Shown here piece by piece: positions 15,179 through 24,786 of a stretch of DNA of 64,000 nucleotides (position 1 is the first letter of the stretch; the number at the start of each line of letters is the position of its first letter). The translations under genes and the position numbers were made by a program. This DNA comes from Rhodospirillum sp. Lineage in GTDB: Bacteria > Pseudomonadota > Alphaproteobacteria > Dongiales > Dongiaceae. Location: assembly GCA_013822765.1 (NCBI GenBank), contig PNKY01000017.1:36078-100077 (forward strand), read 5' to 3'. The notes under the pieces are model-generated. The model had not been told where the DNA came from and did no database searches. It saw only the letters and a program-made list of their open reading frames with translations.

Positions 15179-17215
15179 CTAGAGGCAATTGCGCGGTTCC
15201 GTCTCGCGCCAGTTCCGGCTTGCCACCCGCTTGCCGTTCTCGAATGCATCCATCTTGCCGGTCAGGATCAGCTCGCGCTTGGTCGAGGTCATGACCGTTT
15301 CGGTCTCGATGCGGATGTCCCAGCCGTCGCGCTTCTGGTCATAGCTCTGCCGGATCCGGTAGTGCGCGCTGAGCGGATCCTCGGGATGGATGGTGAGCTC
15401 GCGGCGCATCGCGTGGTTGACCACCGTGTCGATCTCGTCGAAGCGCAGGACGCCTTCGCCGAAAACGCCCCCTTCGCCATCGGTGACGTAGGTCATGGCG
15501 CCGGTCATCAGGTCATGATGGACCTCGCGCTTGAGGTAGCCGTCCGCCACCTTGCTGACGGGCGTGCGCGGCGCAGACTCTGGAGCGGCGAATGGATTGG
15601 TGCCGTCCAGGCTCTGCCCCGTCCGCACCGGCAGTGCGAGCCGCGTGCCGGCCGCGTGGACGGTCAGCGTCACGCGCTCCGGCGTCGGCCAGATCAGTGG
15701 CCAATAAGCAGTGGAGAGCGCCAGGCGCAAGCGATGGCCAGCCGGGAAACGATGGCCGAGCGCGTTGAGCACGATGCGCGCGCGATAGCGCTTGCCGGGC
15801 TCGAGCTGCTGCGGCTGGTCGTGCCCAGCCAGGTGATTGAGATTGAACACCGCATAGCTGGTGCGCTGGGCGGCGCCATCGGGAAACACATCGCTCAGCC
15901 GCGCGCAGACTTGCGCCACCGGACGGTCGACCGAGAACTCCAGCTCCAGCACCGGAGCGCCCAGCAGATCGAGCTCCTGTTGCAACGGCGCCGAATCGAA
16001 CACCAGCGATCCACCGTCATCCATGCGCTGGTCGGTCGGCATTTCGCCCGGGCACCCGGCGCCCATCCATTCGCCACAGCCGATGCCCACCGTCTGCGGC
16101 GAACAGATCGACAGGTCAACGGCGGCGGGTGGTTTCAGCGCCAGCACGCCGTCGCCGAGCGACCAGGATTGCATGGTCACGTTTTTGCTCGGCCAGGCCT
16201 GGTCGCCGACCCAGCGCCCATCGCGGTAGGTCGCCGTGGTCATGGGCCGCGCGCTGTCCTCGAGCCAGGACCACAGCATGGGTCCGTCCATGACGCCGTT
16301 CTTGGCGCCTTTCAGCCAATGATCCCACCACTTGACCGCTTCCTGCAGGAATCCGATCGCAGGTCCCGGCAAGCCGTCATGCGGATAGATATGAGCCCAC
16401 GGCCCGATGATCGCGCGGCGCGGCACCGTCAGGTGCTCCAGCATGCGCGGGACCGCGTTGGTATAGGCATCGGCCCAGCCGCCGATCAGCATCACTGGGC
16501 ACTGGATCGCGCCATAGTCCTCGCAGATCGAGCCGTGGCGCCAATAATCATCGCGCGCCTGGTGCTTCATCCAGAGCGCGGGCCAGAACGGCATCTCGTT
16601 GAGGCGCTTCAGCCAGTTGTCGCGCCATCCTTCGCCGAACAGCGCCGGGTCCGCCGGGCGCGCCTGATAGGCGAGCATGATATCGCCCCACCAGTGATTG
16701 TCGTTGAGCAGGCAGCCGCCCATGTAGTGGATGTCGTCGGCATAGCGGTCGTCGGTCGAGCAGACCGAAAGCACCGCTTTCAGGGATTTCGGCTGCATCG
16801 CGGCGACCTGCAGGCAGTTGAAGCCGCCCCACGACTTGCCCATCATGCCGACCTTGCCGTCGCACCACGGCTGGCTCGTGATCCAGTCGATCACCTCCAC
16901 CGCGTCGTCGAGCTCGAGCTGCAGGTACTCGTCCTGCAGCACGCCATCGGATTCGCCGGAGCCGCGCATGTCCACCCGGATCGCCGCATAGCCGTGCCCC
17001 GCGAAATAGCCGTGCATCGGCTCGTCGCGGCCGCGCGTGCCGTCGCGCTTGCGATAGGGGATGTATTCGAGGACCGCCGGAACCGGCTTGCTCTCCGCAT
17101 CCGCCGGCAGCCACATGCGCGCCGCCAGACGGCAGCCGTCCTTCAGGGTGATCCAGAAATGCTCGATCTTCTTGACCTTGTGAGGCAGGTCGTCGAGCTT
17201 GCGATATACAGTCAT
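15179..17215 (-). CDS. CocE/NonD family hydrolase (peptidase S15 type)
   Basis: 678 residues. An alpha/beta-hydrolase domain with the oxyanion region EYIPYRKRDGT, RVDMRGSGESDG and the nucleophile elbow MGKSWGGFNCLQ (Ser near residue 140), a helical cap, then a C-terminal jelly-roll (from about 430; VLELEFSVDRP, HRLRLALSTAYWP). This is the X-prolyl dipeptidase/cocaine esterase architecture, cleaving amides or esters. ATG 17215 overlaps the stop of the ABC ATPase gene by one base, so the importer probably brings in this enzyme's substrate. No signal peptide, so cytoplasmic. Confidence 0.88.
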   Translation of the reverse strand: MTVYRKLDDLPHKVKKIEHFWITLKDGCRLAARMWLPADAESKPVPAVLEYIPYRKRDGTRGRDEPMHGYFAGHGYAAIRVDMRGSGESDGVLQDEYLQLELDDAVEVIDWITSQPWCDGKVGMMGKSWGGFNCLQVAAMQPKSLKAVLSVCSTDDRYADDIHYMGGCLLNDNHWWGDIMLAYQARPADPALFGEGWRDNWLKRLNEMPFWPALWMKHQARDDYWRHGSICEDYGAIQCPVMLIGGWADAYTNAVPRMLEHLTVPRRAIIGPWAHIYPHDGLPGPAIGFLQEAVKWWDHWLKGAKNGVMDGPMLWSWLEDSARPMTTATYRDGRWVGDQAWPSKNVTMQSWSLGDGVLALKPPAAVDLSICSPQTVGIGCGEWMGAGCPGEMPTDQRMDDGGSLVFDSAPLQQELDLLGAPVLELEFSVDRPVAQVCARLSDVFPDGAAQRTSYAVFNLNHLAGHDQPQQLEPGKRYRARIVLNALGHRFPAGHRLRLALSTAYWPLIWPTPERVTLTVHAAGTRLALPVRTGQSLDGTNPFAAPESAPRTPVSKVADGYLKREVHHDLMTGAMTYVTDGEGGVFGEGVLRFDEIDTVVNHAMRRELTIHPEDPLSAHYRIRQSYDQKRDGWDIRIETETVMTSTKRELILTGKMDAFENGKRVASRNWRETEPRNCL

Positions 17216-18864
17216 CAACTCGCCTTTCGTCTCCGGCGCAATACTTCGTCCAGCCAATCGGGCCGAATCTCGGGCACCGAGGACAATAGCAATTCCGTAT
17301 AGGGATGGTAGGGCGGGCTGAAGGCCTGCTCGATCGGCCCACTTACCACCAGCTTGCCCTTCAGCATCACCGCCACCTTGTTGGCGATGCGGCGCACCGT
17401 GCCGAGGTCGTGGGTGATGAACAGGAACGCGACGCCGGTCTCGTCCTGGATGCGCCGCAGCAGGCGCAGGATCTCGTCCGCCACCAGCGGGTCCAGGGCC
17501 GACGTGACCTCGTCGCAGATGATGATGTCGGGCTGCGCCGCCAGCGCGCGGGCGATGCAGACACGCTGCTTCTGGCCGCCCGACAATTCATGCGGCCGGC
17601 GGGTGATGTAATCCGCCGGCAGGTCGATCTGGCGCATCAGCTCCTCGACCCGCGCGCGCACCTCCGCCCGGCTCTTGCGGAAATAGAACTGCACCGGACG
17701 GCCGATGATGTCGAGCAGGGTCTGGCGTGGATTGAGGGCGACATCCGGCATCTGATAGATCATCTGGATGCGGCGCAGCTGATCCTTGCTGCGGTCCTGC
17801 AGCCGGGACTTGAGGCTGGTCCCGTCGAACAGCACGTCGCCCTGCTCGCGCGCCAGCAGGCCGACGACAACGCGCGCCAGCGTGCTCTTCCCGGAGCCCG
17901 ACTCACCGACGATCGCCAGCGTGTCGCCGCGACGCACGGAGATCGAGACGTCGTCGATCACCTTCACCGAGCCACGATAGGCGGCGACCACATTCTTGAC
18001 CTCGAGCAGCGGCCGGTCGCCCTCGGCGTGGCTTTCGACGAACTTGCTCTGCGCGGCGGCCACCCGTTCCGCCACCAGCATGCGGGTGTAGTCCATCTGC
18101 GGCTGCTGCAGGATTTGCGTCGCCTGGCCGTGCTCCACCATCTTGCCGCGGCGCAGCACCATGATGCGGTCGGCGATCTGCGCCACCACCGCAAGATCGT
18201 GCGAGATGTAGAGCGCCGCGGTGCGGTGCTCGCGGATCAGCTTCTTGAACGACGCCAGCACCTCGACCTGGGTGGTGACATCGAGCGCCGTGGTCGGCTC
18301 GTCGAACACCAGCAGGTCGGGCTTGGCGATCATCGCCATCGCTGCCATGGCGCGTTGCAGCTGCCCGCCGGAGACCTGGTGCGGATAACGATGGCCGAAC
18401 CTATCGGGATTGGGGAGCTCCAGCTCCCTAAACAGGCGGATCGCATCCATGCGCGCCTGCGCGCGGTTCATGATGCCGTGCTGCAGCGCCACTTCCGCTA
18501 CCTGGTCGAAGATGGTGTGCGCGGGGTTGAACGCGGCGGCGGCACTCTGCGCGATATAGGCGACCTTCACGCCGCGCAGATTCTGCCGGCCCTTGACGTT
18601 CAACTCGCGCAGGTCGCGGCCGTGGAACAGGAGCTGTCCGCCGGTGATCTGGCAGCCGGTGCGGGCATAGATCAGGGTGGAAAGCCCGATGGTCGACTTG
18701 CCGGCGCCGGATTCACCGATCAGGCCCAGCACCTCGCCGGCGTCGAGCGTGAAGCTGACGTCGTCGACCAGCGTCACGCGCATGCCGGTCTCGGTGACCG
18801 CTTCGATCCGCAGGTTACGGACGTCGAGAATCTGGCCTTCGGTCTTTGGTTTTATCTGCGCCAT
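17215..18864 (-). CDS. Dipeptide/oligopeptide-type ABC transporter, fused double ATPase (DppD-DppF)
   Basis: 549 residues with two complete ABC domains. Domain 1 has Walker A GESGAGKST, signature VSGGQLQRA and Walker B LLVFDEPTTALD; domain 2 has GESGSGKST, LSGGQKQR and IIICDEVTSALD. The fused layout replaces separate DppD and DppF subunits. In the second Walker B the residue after the catalytic Glu is V rather than P, a small deviation often seen in such proteins. A purine-rich run (GAGGGCGGG) precedes the ATG. It powers import by the two permeases upstream. Confidence 0.93.
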   Translation of the reverse strand: MAQIKPKTEGQILDVRNLRIEAVTETGMRVTLVDDVSFTLDAGEVLGLIGESGAGKSTIGLSTLIYARTGCQITGGQLLFHGRDLRELNVKGRQNLRGVKVAYIAQSAAAAFNPAHTIFDQVAEVALQHGIMNRAQARMDAIRLFRELELPNPDRFGHRYPHQVSGGQLQRAMAAMAMIAKPDLLVFDEPTTALDVTTQVEVLASFKKLIREHRTAALYISHDLAVVAQIADRIMVLRRGKMVEHGQATQILQQPQMDYTRMLVAERVAAAQSKFVESHAEGDRPLLEVKNVVAAYRGSVKVIDDVSISVRRGDTLAIVGESGSGKSTLARVVVGLLAREQGDVLFDGTSLKSRLQDRSKDQLRRIQMIYQMPDVALNPRQTLLDIIGRPVQFYFRKSRAEVRARVEELMRQIDLPADYITRRPHELSGGQKQRVCIARALAAQPDIIICDEVTSALDPLVADEILRLLRRIQDETGVAFLFITHDLGTVRRIANKVAVMLKGKLVVSGPIEQAFSPPYHPYTELLLSSVPEIRPDWLDEVLRRRRKAS

Positions 18865-18871
18865 CCCGCCC

Positions 18872-19699
18872 TCACGCGTTTTCTCCCTGCGGCCGTGAAT
18901 ACATCGACAGCAGCCAGTCGACCACCAGGTTGACGCCGATGGTCAGCACGGCGATCGCCGCCGCCGGATAGAGCGGCGCCGCAATGCCCGCGGGAATGGC
19001 GAGCGAGCTTTCCTTCACCATGCTGCCCCAATCGGCATCGGGTGGCTGGACACCAAGGCCAAGGAAGCTGAGCGCCGCCACGAACAGGAACGCGAAGCAG
19101 AACCGCAGCCCGAATTCCGCCGCCAGCGGCGGCAGGGCGTTGGGCAGGATCTCGCGCAGGATGACCCAGAACAGTCCCTCGCCGCGCAACCTGGCCGCCT
19201 CGACATACTCCAGCACGACGATGTTCATCGCGACCGAGCGCGCGACGCGGAACACGTAGACCGAATAGAGCAGGCCGATGGTGAGGACGATGATGCCGGC
19301 GCCGGTGCCGAACCCGGACAGGATGATCAGCGCCCACATCAGGTTCGGGACCGACAGGACGACGTCCGCGACGCGCGAGAACAGCATGTCGACCCATCCG
19401 CCGAAGATCGTCGCGGCAAGGCCGGTGACGACACCGATGACGAAGGCCAGGACGGTGGCCAGCATCGCCAAGCCGATGGAGATTCGCCCGCCGTACAGAA
19501 TGCGCGAGAACATGTCGCGTCCGATCTGGTCGAGGCCAAGCCAGTGTTCGGCCGACGGCGGATCCCAGCGGCTGCCCATCGGCAGGTTTGGGTCGTGCGG
19601 CGCGAGCCACGGCGCGAAGATCGCCCCGCCCGCGCAGGCGAGAATAATGAGAATTCCGATGAGCGCGGTGAAGGTGATCCTGGACCCGAACAGTCTCAT
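18872..19699 (-). CDS. ABC transporter permease, DppC-like
   Basis: 275 residues with about six membrane helices and the binding-protein-dependent transport loop near EYVEAARLRGEGLFWVILRE. The N terminus carries the DppC signature APHDPNLPMG..RWDPPSAEHWLGLDQIGRD. Start is ATG 19699 with GAGGCGGCG upstream; an earlier in-frame start at 19753 would overlap the DppB gene deeply. It is 8 bases upstream of the ATPase gene in the same operon. Confidence 0.92.
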   Translation of the reverse strand: MRLFGSRITFTALIGILIILACAGGAIFAPWLAPHDPNLPMGSRWDPPSAEHWLGLDQIGRDMFSRILYGGRISIGLAMLATVLAFVIGVVTGLAATIFGGWVDMLFSRVADVVLSVPNLMWALIILSGFGTGAGIIVLTIGLLYSVYVFRVARSVAMNIVVLEYVEAARLRGEGLFWVILREILPNALPPLAAEFGLRFCFAFLFVAALSFLGLGVQPPDADWGSMVKESSLAIPAGIAAPLYPAAAIAVLTIGVNLVVDWLLSMYSRPQGENA

Positions 19700-19706
19700 C
19701 GCCGCC

Positions 19707-20654
19707 TCACCGCGGATGCCGGAGGCGCGGGTTGCTGAGGATCGACAGCACATCCGCGATCATGTTCAGGCCGATGAAGACGACGGCGAAGATGAGCCCG
19801 CAGGCTTGGACCACCGGCACATCGCGCTTGGATACCGCGTCCACCATCAGCCGGCCGAGCCCGTTGTAGGTGAACACCGCCTCCACCACCACGACGCCGA
19901 CGATGAGATAGGCGAGGTTCAGCGCGATGACGTTGATGATCGGCGCCAGCGCGTTGGGCAGCGCATGACGCACCACGATGCGCCATTTCGGCAGCCCCTT
20001 CAGCAGCGCCATCTCGATATAGGGGCTCGCCATCACTGCGAGCACCGAGGTGCGGGTCATGCGCATCATGTGGGCGATGACCACCAACACCAAGGTCAAC
20101 ATCGGCAGGAACGTAGAATAGAGATGCTGCGTGAAGCTCTGCTCCGGCTTGAACGTCGCGATCGCCGGGAACCAGCGGAACTGCACCGACAGATACAGGA
20201 TGAGGATGTAGCCGACGAAAAACTCCGGCATGGAGATGGCGGCCAGCGTGCCGACGTTGACCGCCTTGTCGTAGATGCTGTTGCGATAGATCGCGGCCAG
20301 GATGCCGAGGAACACCGACAACGGTACGGCAATGATCGCCGCATAGATCGCCAGGAAAAGCGTGTTCCACAGACGTGGGCCGATGACAGCCGCGACCGAC
20401 CGCTTGTTGGCCAGCGAGGTGCCGAAGTCTCCCTCCACTGCGCCACGGAGCCACTCGACATACCGCTCATGAGCAGGACGGTCGAGCCCCAGCTCCGCAC
20501 GGATCGCGGCGACATTCTCCGGTGTTGCCGACTGACCGAGGATGTTGGTGGCGATGTCTCCGGGAAGCCACTCGGTCACGGCGAAAATCAGGGCCGAAAC
20601 AACGATCAACGTCAGAAAACCCAGCACCAGCCGCTGACCGAGCAGTTTCAGCAT
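19707..20654 (-). CDS. ABC transporter permease, DppB-like
   Basis: 315 residues with six membrane helices, the DppB-type external loop GLDRPAHERYVEWLRGA, GDFGTSL, and the EAA-like loop around ALLKGLPKWRIVVRHALPNA. It forms the inner-membrane channel together with the DppC-like protein. It follows the substrate-binding gene after a 188-base gap that contains a terminator-like hairpin, so the membrane subunits may be made in smaller amounts than the binding protein. Confidence 0.92.
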   Translation of the reverse strand: MLKLLGQRLVLGFLTLIVVSALIFAVTEWLPGDIATNILGQSATPENVAAIRAELGLDRPAHERYVEWLRGAVEGDFGTSLANKRSVAAVIGPRLWNTLFLAIYAAIIAVPLSVFLGILAAIYRNSIYDKAVNVGTLAAISMPEFFVGYILILYLSVQFRWFPAIATFKPEQSFTQHLYSTFLPMLTLVLVVIAHMMRMTRTSVLAVMASPYIEMALLKGLPKWRIVVRHALPNALAPIINVIALNLAYLIVGVVVVEAVFTYNGLGRLMVDAVSKRDVPVVQACGLIFAVVFIGLNMIADVLSILSNPRLRHPR

Positions 20655-20784
20655 TCACTCCCCCTCCGACTCCGGGTGCCGCGCCGCGCCCCCCGAGTCC
20701 CTGCCCCATTTGAGCGACGGGCTTGCGGCAACACTACCGCCAACCTACTCCATGTCCAAGAGGGGCGGCGCGGAATAATCCGAC

Positions 20785-20825
20785 AAAATCAAAGAAATAG
20801 GCGGCGGGACTAATGCCCCGCCGCC
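20785..20825 (-). terminator. Terminator or attenuator after the binding-protein gene
   Basis: On the minus strand GGCGGCGGG (20817-20825) and CCCGCCGCC pair around a short loop, followed by TATTTCTTTGATTTT (20785-20799). It lies 18 bases after the stop of the substrate-binding gene and before the permease genes. This position fits partial termination that favours binding-protein expression. Confidence 0.75.
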
Positions 20826-20842
20826 TGTGACTGGATGGTCTG

Positions 20843-22426
20843 CTAAGCCTCGATCCAGGCCTTCTGGACGATCCGGCTGTTGCACAGATCGAACATGCCG
20901 TGAGGCGTGTGGCCCTTGACCTTCACGTCGTGCACGTCGAGCCAATCCTTGAACAGCGGGATGATGGCGCCGCCATCCGCATACAGCATGCGCTGCATCT
21001 CCCAGATGTAGTCCTTGCGCTTGGCATGATCGGTCGTCGCCTTCGCATCGGCCAGCAGCTTCTCGAACGCGTCGACCCGCCAATGCGTGTCGTTCCACGG
21101 TGCCTGGGCGCCGTAGGCCACCGCGAGCATCTGGGTCGCGGCCGGGCGGCCGCCCCAATACGAGGTCATGAACGGCGCCTTCAGCCAGACGTTGTCCCAG
21201 AAACCGTCGTTCGGTTCGCGCCGCACCTTGACCGGAATGCCGGCCGCGCCGGCGGTCGCCTGGAACAGCACCGACATGTCGATCGCGCCGTTGAACGCCG
21301 CGTCGGAAGCCGACAGCGTGACGTCGGCAGTGCCGAGGCCGGCCTTCTTGGCATGGAAGGCAGCCTTCTCGGGATCGTATTGCCGCTGCGGCAGCTCGTT
21401 GTTGTGGAATGGATCGGATTCCGGGATCGGATGATCGTTGCCGACGCGCGCATACTTGCCGAACATCATCTCGACCAGCTTGGCGCGGTTGATGGCGTAT
21501 TTCATCGCCAGCCGGGTGTCCAGATTGTCGTAAGGCTTGGTGTCCACCATCATCGGCATGTTGAAGTGATAGCCGGCAGCGGCCTGCACGAGCTCGAGAT
21601 TACCGGCCGCCAAGAGCTGATCGACCAGCGGCACCACCACGCGATGGGTGACGTCGAACTCTCCAGCCAACAGAGACTGCATGCGGGCGGCGTCATCGTT
21701 GATGACGGTGATCTCCGCCGACTCAAGGTTGCAGCGCCCTTCCTTCCAATAGCCGCCGCGGTTGGTCAGGATGCAGCGCACGCCGGGGTCGAATACCTCG
21801 GCCTTGTAGCCGCCGGTTCCGACCGGGTTGGCCCAGTCCTCGAAACCATTCGGCACCACCAGCACGTGATAGTCGCTGAGCACGTACGGCAGGTCGGCGT
21901 CCGGCGCCTCGAGCACGATCTTCACCTGCTCCTGGCTCATCTTCACGACGTCTTTGATCGGCTTCATGGGGCCGGCCGCGCCCGACTTCGATTCGCCGCG
22001 ATGCAGGTTGATCGAGTAGATGATGTCGTCGGCGTCCAGCGTCTTGCCGTTGCTGAAGGTGATGCCCTTGCGGACGTTGCACACCCATTCGGTCGCATCG
22101 TCGCTGGGCTCGAGCGTCTCGAGCAGTTCGGGCTGAATCTGATTCTTGTCATCGACCTCGACCAGGCCGTCGAAGATGCTGGTGGAGATGTTGATCATCA
22201 CGGTGTCGAGATAGGTCCGGACATCCATGCTGTCGGTCGTGCTGCCGCCCGCCGCGCCGACGCGCAGGTTGCCGCCCTTCACCGGCGTCTGCGCGTAGCC
22301 GGCCTTCGCCAGCACGCCGCTCGCCAGCGAGGTGGCGACGCCTAGCGCCGCCGCGCGTCGCATGAACTCGCGCCGGCTTACGCGGCCGTTGGTGGCGGCC
22401 ACCTGTAACTCTTCCCACTGATTCAT
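20843..22426 (-). CDS. ABC transporter substrate-binding protein, family 5 (Tat-exported)
   Basis: 527 residues. A twin-arginine signal (SRREFMRRAAALGVATSLAS, cleavage after GYAQ) is followed by a peptide/nickel/opine-type solute-binding domain: GNLRVGAAGGSTTDSMDV, DGLVEVDDKNQIQPELLETL, and the core WVCNVRKGITFSNGKTLDADD. GAGGGAGAA precedes ATG 22426. It captures the ligand in the periplasm for the permeases that follow. Ligand unknown; a quaternary amine or peptide is possible given the nearby carnitine genes and CocE hydrolase. Positions 22427-22608 hold no gene. Confidence 0.92.
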   Translation of the reverse strand: MNQWEELQVAATNGRVSRREFMRRAAALGVATSLASGVLAKAGYAQTPVKGGNLRVGAAGGSTTDSMDVRTYLDTVMINISTSIFDGLVEVDDKNQIQPELLETLEPSDDATEWVCNVRKGITFSNGKTLDADDIIYSINLHRGESKSGAAGPMKPIKDVVKMSQEQVKIVLEAPDADLPYVLSDYHVLVVPNGFEDWANPVGTGGYKAEVFDPGVRCILTNRGGYWKEGRCNLESAEITVINDDAARMQSLLAGEFDVTHRVVVPLVDQLLAAGNLELVQAAAGYHFNMPMMVDTKPYDNLDTRLAMKYAINRAKLVEMMFGKYARVGNDHPIPESDPFHNNELPQRQYDPEKAAFHAKKAGLGTADVTLSASDAAFNGAIDMSVLFQATAGAAGIPVKVRREPNDGFWDNVWLKAPFMTSYWGGRPAATQMLAVAYGAQAPWNDTHWRVDAFEKLLADAKATTDHAKRKDYIWEMQRMLYADGGAIIPLFKDWLDVHDVKVKGHTPHGMFDLCNSRIVQKAWIEA

Positions 22427-22608
22427 GCCCGTTCTCCCTCTTCCCTGAGTATGGCGTAATCGCCTTTCAATGCCCGGCGCCGAAGTTGCATCCCGCGGTC
22501 GCCGGCAAAGTCCTGATTGCGCACCACTATGCAGAACCACTCGGTCGCAGACAATCGCGGACCAATCGGGTGCCATGACATAATCGATACCGAACACAGC
22601 CGTTTTCG

Positions 22609-23532
22609 CTAGCCACGAAGCAGCTCCGCCATCGCGCGCGCGAAGTCGACGAAGGCGCGCTCGGCAGCGCCACAAAAGTGCAATGCGCGCAGGAATGTAT
22701 GCGGCAGTCCGTGCGCCACGATCAGCCGTTGTGGAACACCGGCCGCGTCCAGCGCCGCGGCATACTCCAGGGCATCCGGCAGAACTACGTCCAGTTCCGC
22801 CGCACAGATGACGGCCGGCGGCAGACGCGAGAAGTCGCGCGCCATCAGCGGCATCGCATAGGGGTCCTGCGCATCGCCGGGCGACGACAGATAGGCGCTG
22901 AGGGCCGCGGACACCGCGGCCTCATCCAAGCCCGGGCTGTGGGTGTCGATCGCCGGGCGAGAAACGCGCAGCGCGGGATAGATCAGACCCTGCGCGCGCA
23001 ATCGCGGCGCGCCGGTGTCGCGCGCCATCAGCGCCATCCCCGCTGAGAGCGCGCCGCCGGCGCTGTCACCGGCGACCGCAACACGGCGCGGATCGAGATT
23101 GCGCTCTGGCCCCTGCTCCACCACCCAGTTCACGGCATCCCAAGCATCCTGCAATGCAGCCGGATATTTGTGCTCGGGGGCCAGGCGATAGTCGACCGCG
23201 AGGACCGCGGCCTCGGAATGGTGCGCTAGGCGCGCACAGGGCAAATCGTGGCTGTCCAGCCCGCCGAACATCCAGGCGCCGCCGTGGCAATAGACGATGA
23301 CTGGCGCCGGGCTACTGGCTTTCGCCGGAACATAGAGCCGGACCGGAACGTGGCCGCTGAGCCCGAGCACGTTGAAGTCGGTGGCCAACACCCCATCGGG
23401 CCGCGGCGCGTGATAGCGGCGCCAGAACTCTTCGTACAGCGCGCGCTGCTCCTTGATCGGCCGGGCGGAGAAAGCCTGGTCGAACGTTGCATCCTGGTCG
23501 GCGGCGAAGGCAGCGATATCGGGATCCAGCAC
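22609..23532 (-). CDS. Alpha/beta hydrolase, hormone-sensitive lipase (acetyl esterase) family
   Basis: 307 residues from GTG 23532, which has AGGGGGA 9 bases upstream; ATG 23574 is the other option. The oxyanion motif HGGAWMFG, the VDYRLAPEHKYPAAL stretch and the nucleophile elbow GDSAGG are all present, with Asp in AAELDVVLPDA and His in HGLPHTF completing the triad. Such enzymes cleave short-chain esters in the cytoplasm. It is divergent from the carnitine regulator gene, so a role in removing acyl groups from acylcarnitines is a reasonable inference, but unproven. Confidence 0.88.
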   Translation of the reverse strand: MLDPDIAAFAADQDATFDQAFSARPIKEQRALYEEFWRRYHAPRPDGVLATDFNVLGLSGHVPVRLYVPAKASSPAPVIVYCHGGAWMFGGLDSHDLPCARLAHHSEAAVLAVDYRLAPEHKYPAALQDAWDAVNWVVEQGPERNLDPRRVAVAGDSAGGALSAGMALMARDTGAPRLRAQGLIYPALRVSRPAIDTHSPGLDEAAVSAALSAYLSSPGDAQDPYAMPLMARDFSRLPPAVICAAELDVVLPDALEYAAALDAAGVPQRLIVAHGLPHTFLRALHFCGAAERAFVDFARAMAELLRG

Positions 23533-23659
23533 CCCAGGTCCCCCTAACCTGCTGCAGGATATCTCATAAAGCATGGAGCCAGGGCATCCCGCCAGTTGAC
23601 AAATTCCGTCAAGCCATGACGAATCACGACTTACACCGAGGTTTGCCCCGAGGGTAAGC

Positions 23660-24667
23660 ATGACGCCCGAGCCGCGGATTCAGGCCGCGCCGATCGAAAC
23701 GCCCCAGACGGTCGCCTTCCTGATCGTCCCGCAGTTCTCCATGCTCGCTTTCGTCTCGGCCGTAGAGCCGTTGCGCGTCGCGAACCGCCTCGCCGGGCGC
23801 GACCTCTATCGTTGGGTGGTGGTCTCGCGCGACGGCAAGTCGGTCACCGCCTCCAACGGCATGTCGCTGCTCGCCGATCACAGCCTCGACAGCAAGCTCG
23901 ATCTCGCCCTGGCGGTGGTGTGCGCAGGCTTCGAGCCGGAACGATACTTCGACCGCGCCACGCGCAAGTGGCTAACCGGGCTCAACAGCCGCTCGGTCGA
24001 TCTCGGCGCCATCGACACCGGCAGCTTCTTCCTGGCATGGGCTGGATTGCTCGATGGGTATCGTGCCACCACGCATTGGGAGGGATTGGATTCGTTCCGC
24101 GAAGCCTTTCCGAAGGTGGAGGCCGACAGCGGCCTGTTCGTGATCGACCGCAACCGGCTGACTTGTGCCGGTGGCACAGCGGCGCTCGACATGCTGCTGC
24201 ACCTCATCTCGCTGCAGCACGGGCACCGTCTCGCTGCCGCCGCGTCGGAGCAATTCATCCATGCGCGCATCCGTCCGCCCAATGATCGCCAGCGCATGGA
24301 GCCACCGGCGCGACAGGGCGTGACGCATCCGGGCTTGGCGCAGGCGCTTTCGCTCATGGAGCAGAACCTCGAAGATCCGCTGGACGCTGCCGCGCTGGCG
24401 AAGCGCGCCGGCCTTTCGCTGCGCCAGCTGGAGCGGCTGTTCCACCGGCACTTCTCCATGACGCCGCATCGCTACTATCTGGACCTGCGCCTGCAGCGGG
24501 CGCGTGCGCTGCTGCAATACAGCGATCTTGCGGTGGTGGAGATCGCGGTCGCCAGCGGCTTCGCGTCGCCGGCGCATTTCTCGCGCGCTTACCGCTCGTG
24601 GGCGGGCAAGGCCCCGACCGAGGAGCGTCGCCGCACCCAAGGCGGGATCATGCCGGCGCTGCGTTAG
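23660..24667 (+). CDS. GlxA-type AraC regulator, likely of carnitine catabolism (CdhR-like)
   Basis: 335 residues. The N-terminal DJ-1/PfpI-like sensor domain (FLIVPQFSMLAFVSAVEPLR; TAALDMLLHLI later) is followed by a C-terminal AraC helix-turn-helix pair (DAAALAKRAGLSLRQLERLF and EIAVASGFASPAHFSRAYR). This is the GlxA/CdhR/GbdR layout, whose Pseudomonas members respond to carnitine or betaine. Start ATG 23660 has GAGGG upstream. It precedes the BKACE gene by 119 bases, and that gap probably contains its operator. Activation of the downstream genes is inferred from synteny. Confidence 0.85.
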   Translation: MTPEPRIQAAPIETPQTVAFLIVPQFSMLAFVSAVEPLRVANRLAGRDLYRWVVVSRDGKSVTASNGMSLLADHSLDSKLDLALAVVCAGFEPERYFDRATRKWLTGLNSRSVDLGAIDTGSFFLAWAGLLDGYRATTHWEGLDSFREAFPKVEADSGLFVIDRNRLTCAGGTAALDMLLHLISLQHGHRLAAAASEQFIHARIRPPNDRQRMEPPARQGVTHPGLAQALSLMEQNLEDPLDAAALAKRAGLSLRQLERLFHRHFSMTPHRYYLDLRLQRARALLQYSDLAVVEIAVASGFASPAHFSRAYRSWAGKAPTEERRRTQGGIMPALR

Positions 24668-24786
24668 ACGACTGTTGGACTCTGGCGTCGGGCCAATCCA
24701 AGTCGATGTCGGAATCCGTCAATCAATTTTCGCCTGTACACAGCACCTTTCCGGGCAATCGGAGCCGCACCCAAGAGGAGCCATCC

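Noticed and set aside
14548..17302. Long plus-strand open frames across the hydrolase and membrane-protein genes
   Set aside because: Antisense shadows of the CocE-type and DUF2238 genes; His/Arg/Val-rich composition and no ribosome site.
17305..20813. Plus-strand frames opposite the ABC transporter genes
   Set aside because: Antisense shadows. The minus-strand reading has complete Walker, signature and permease motifs, and the plus-strand reading has none.
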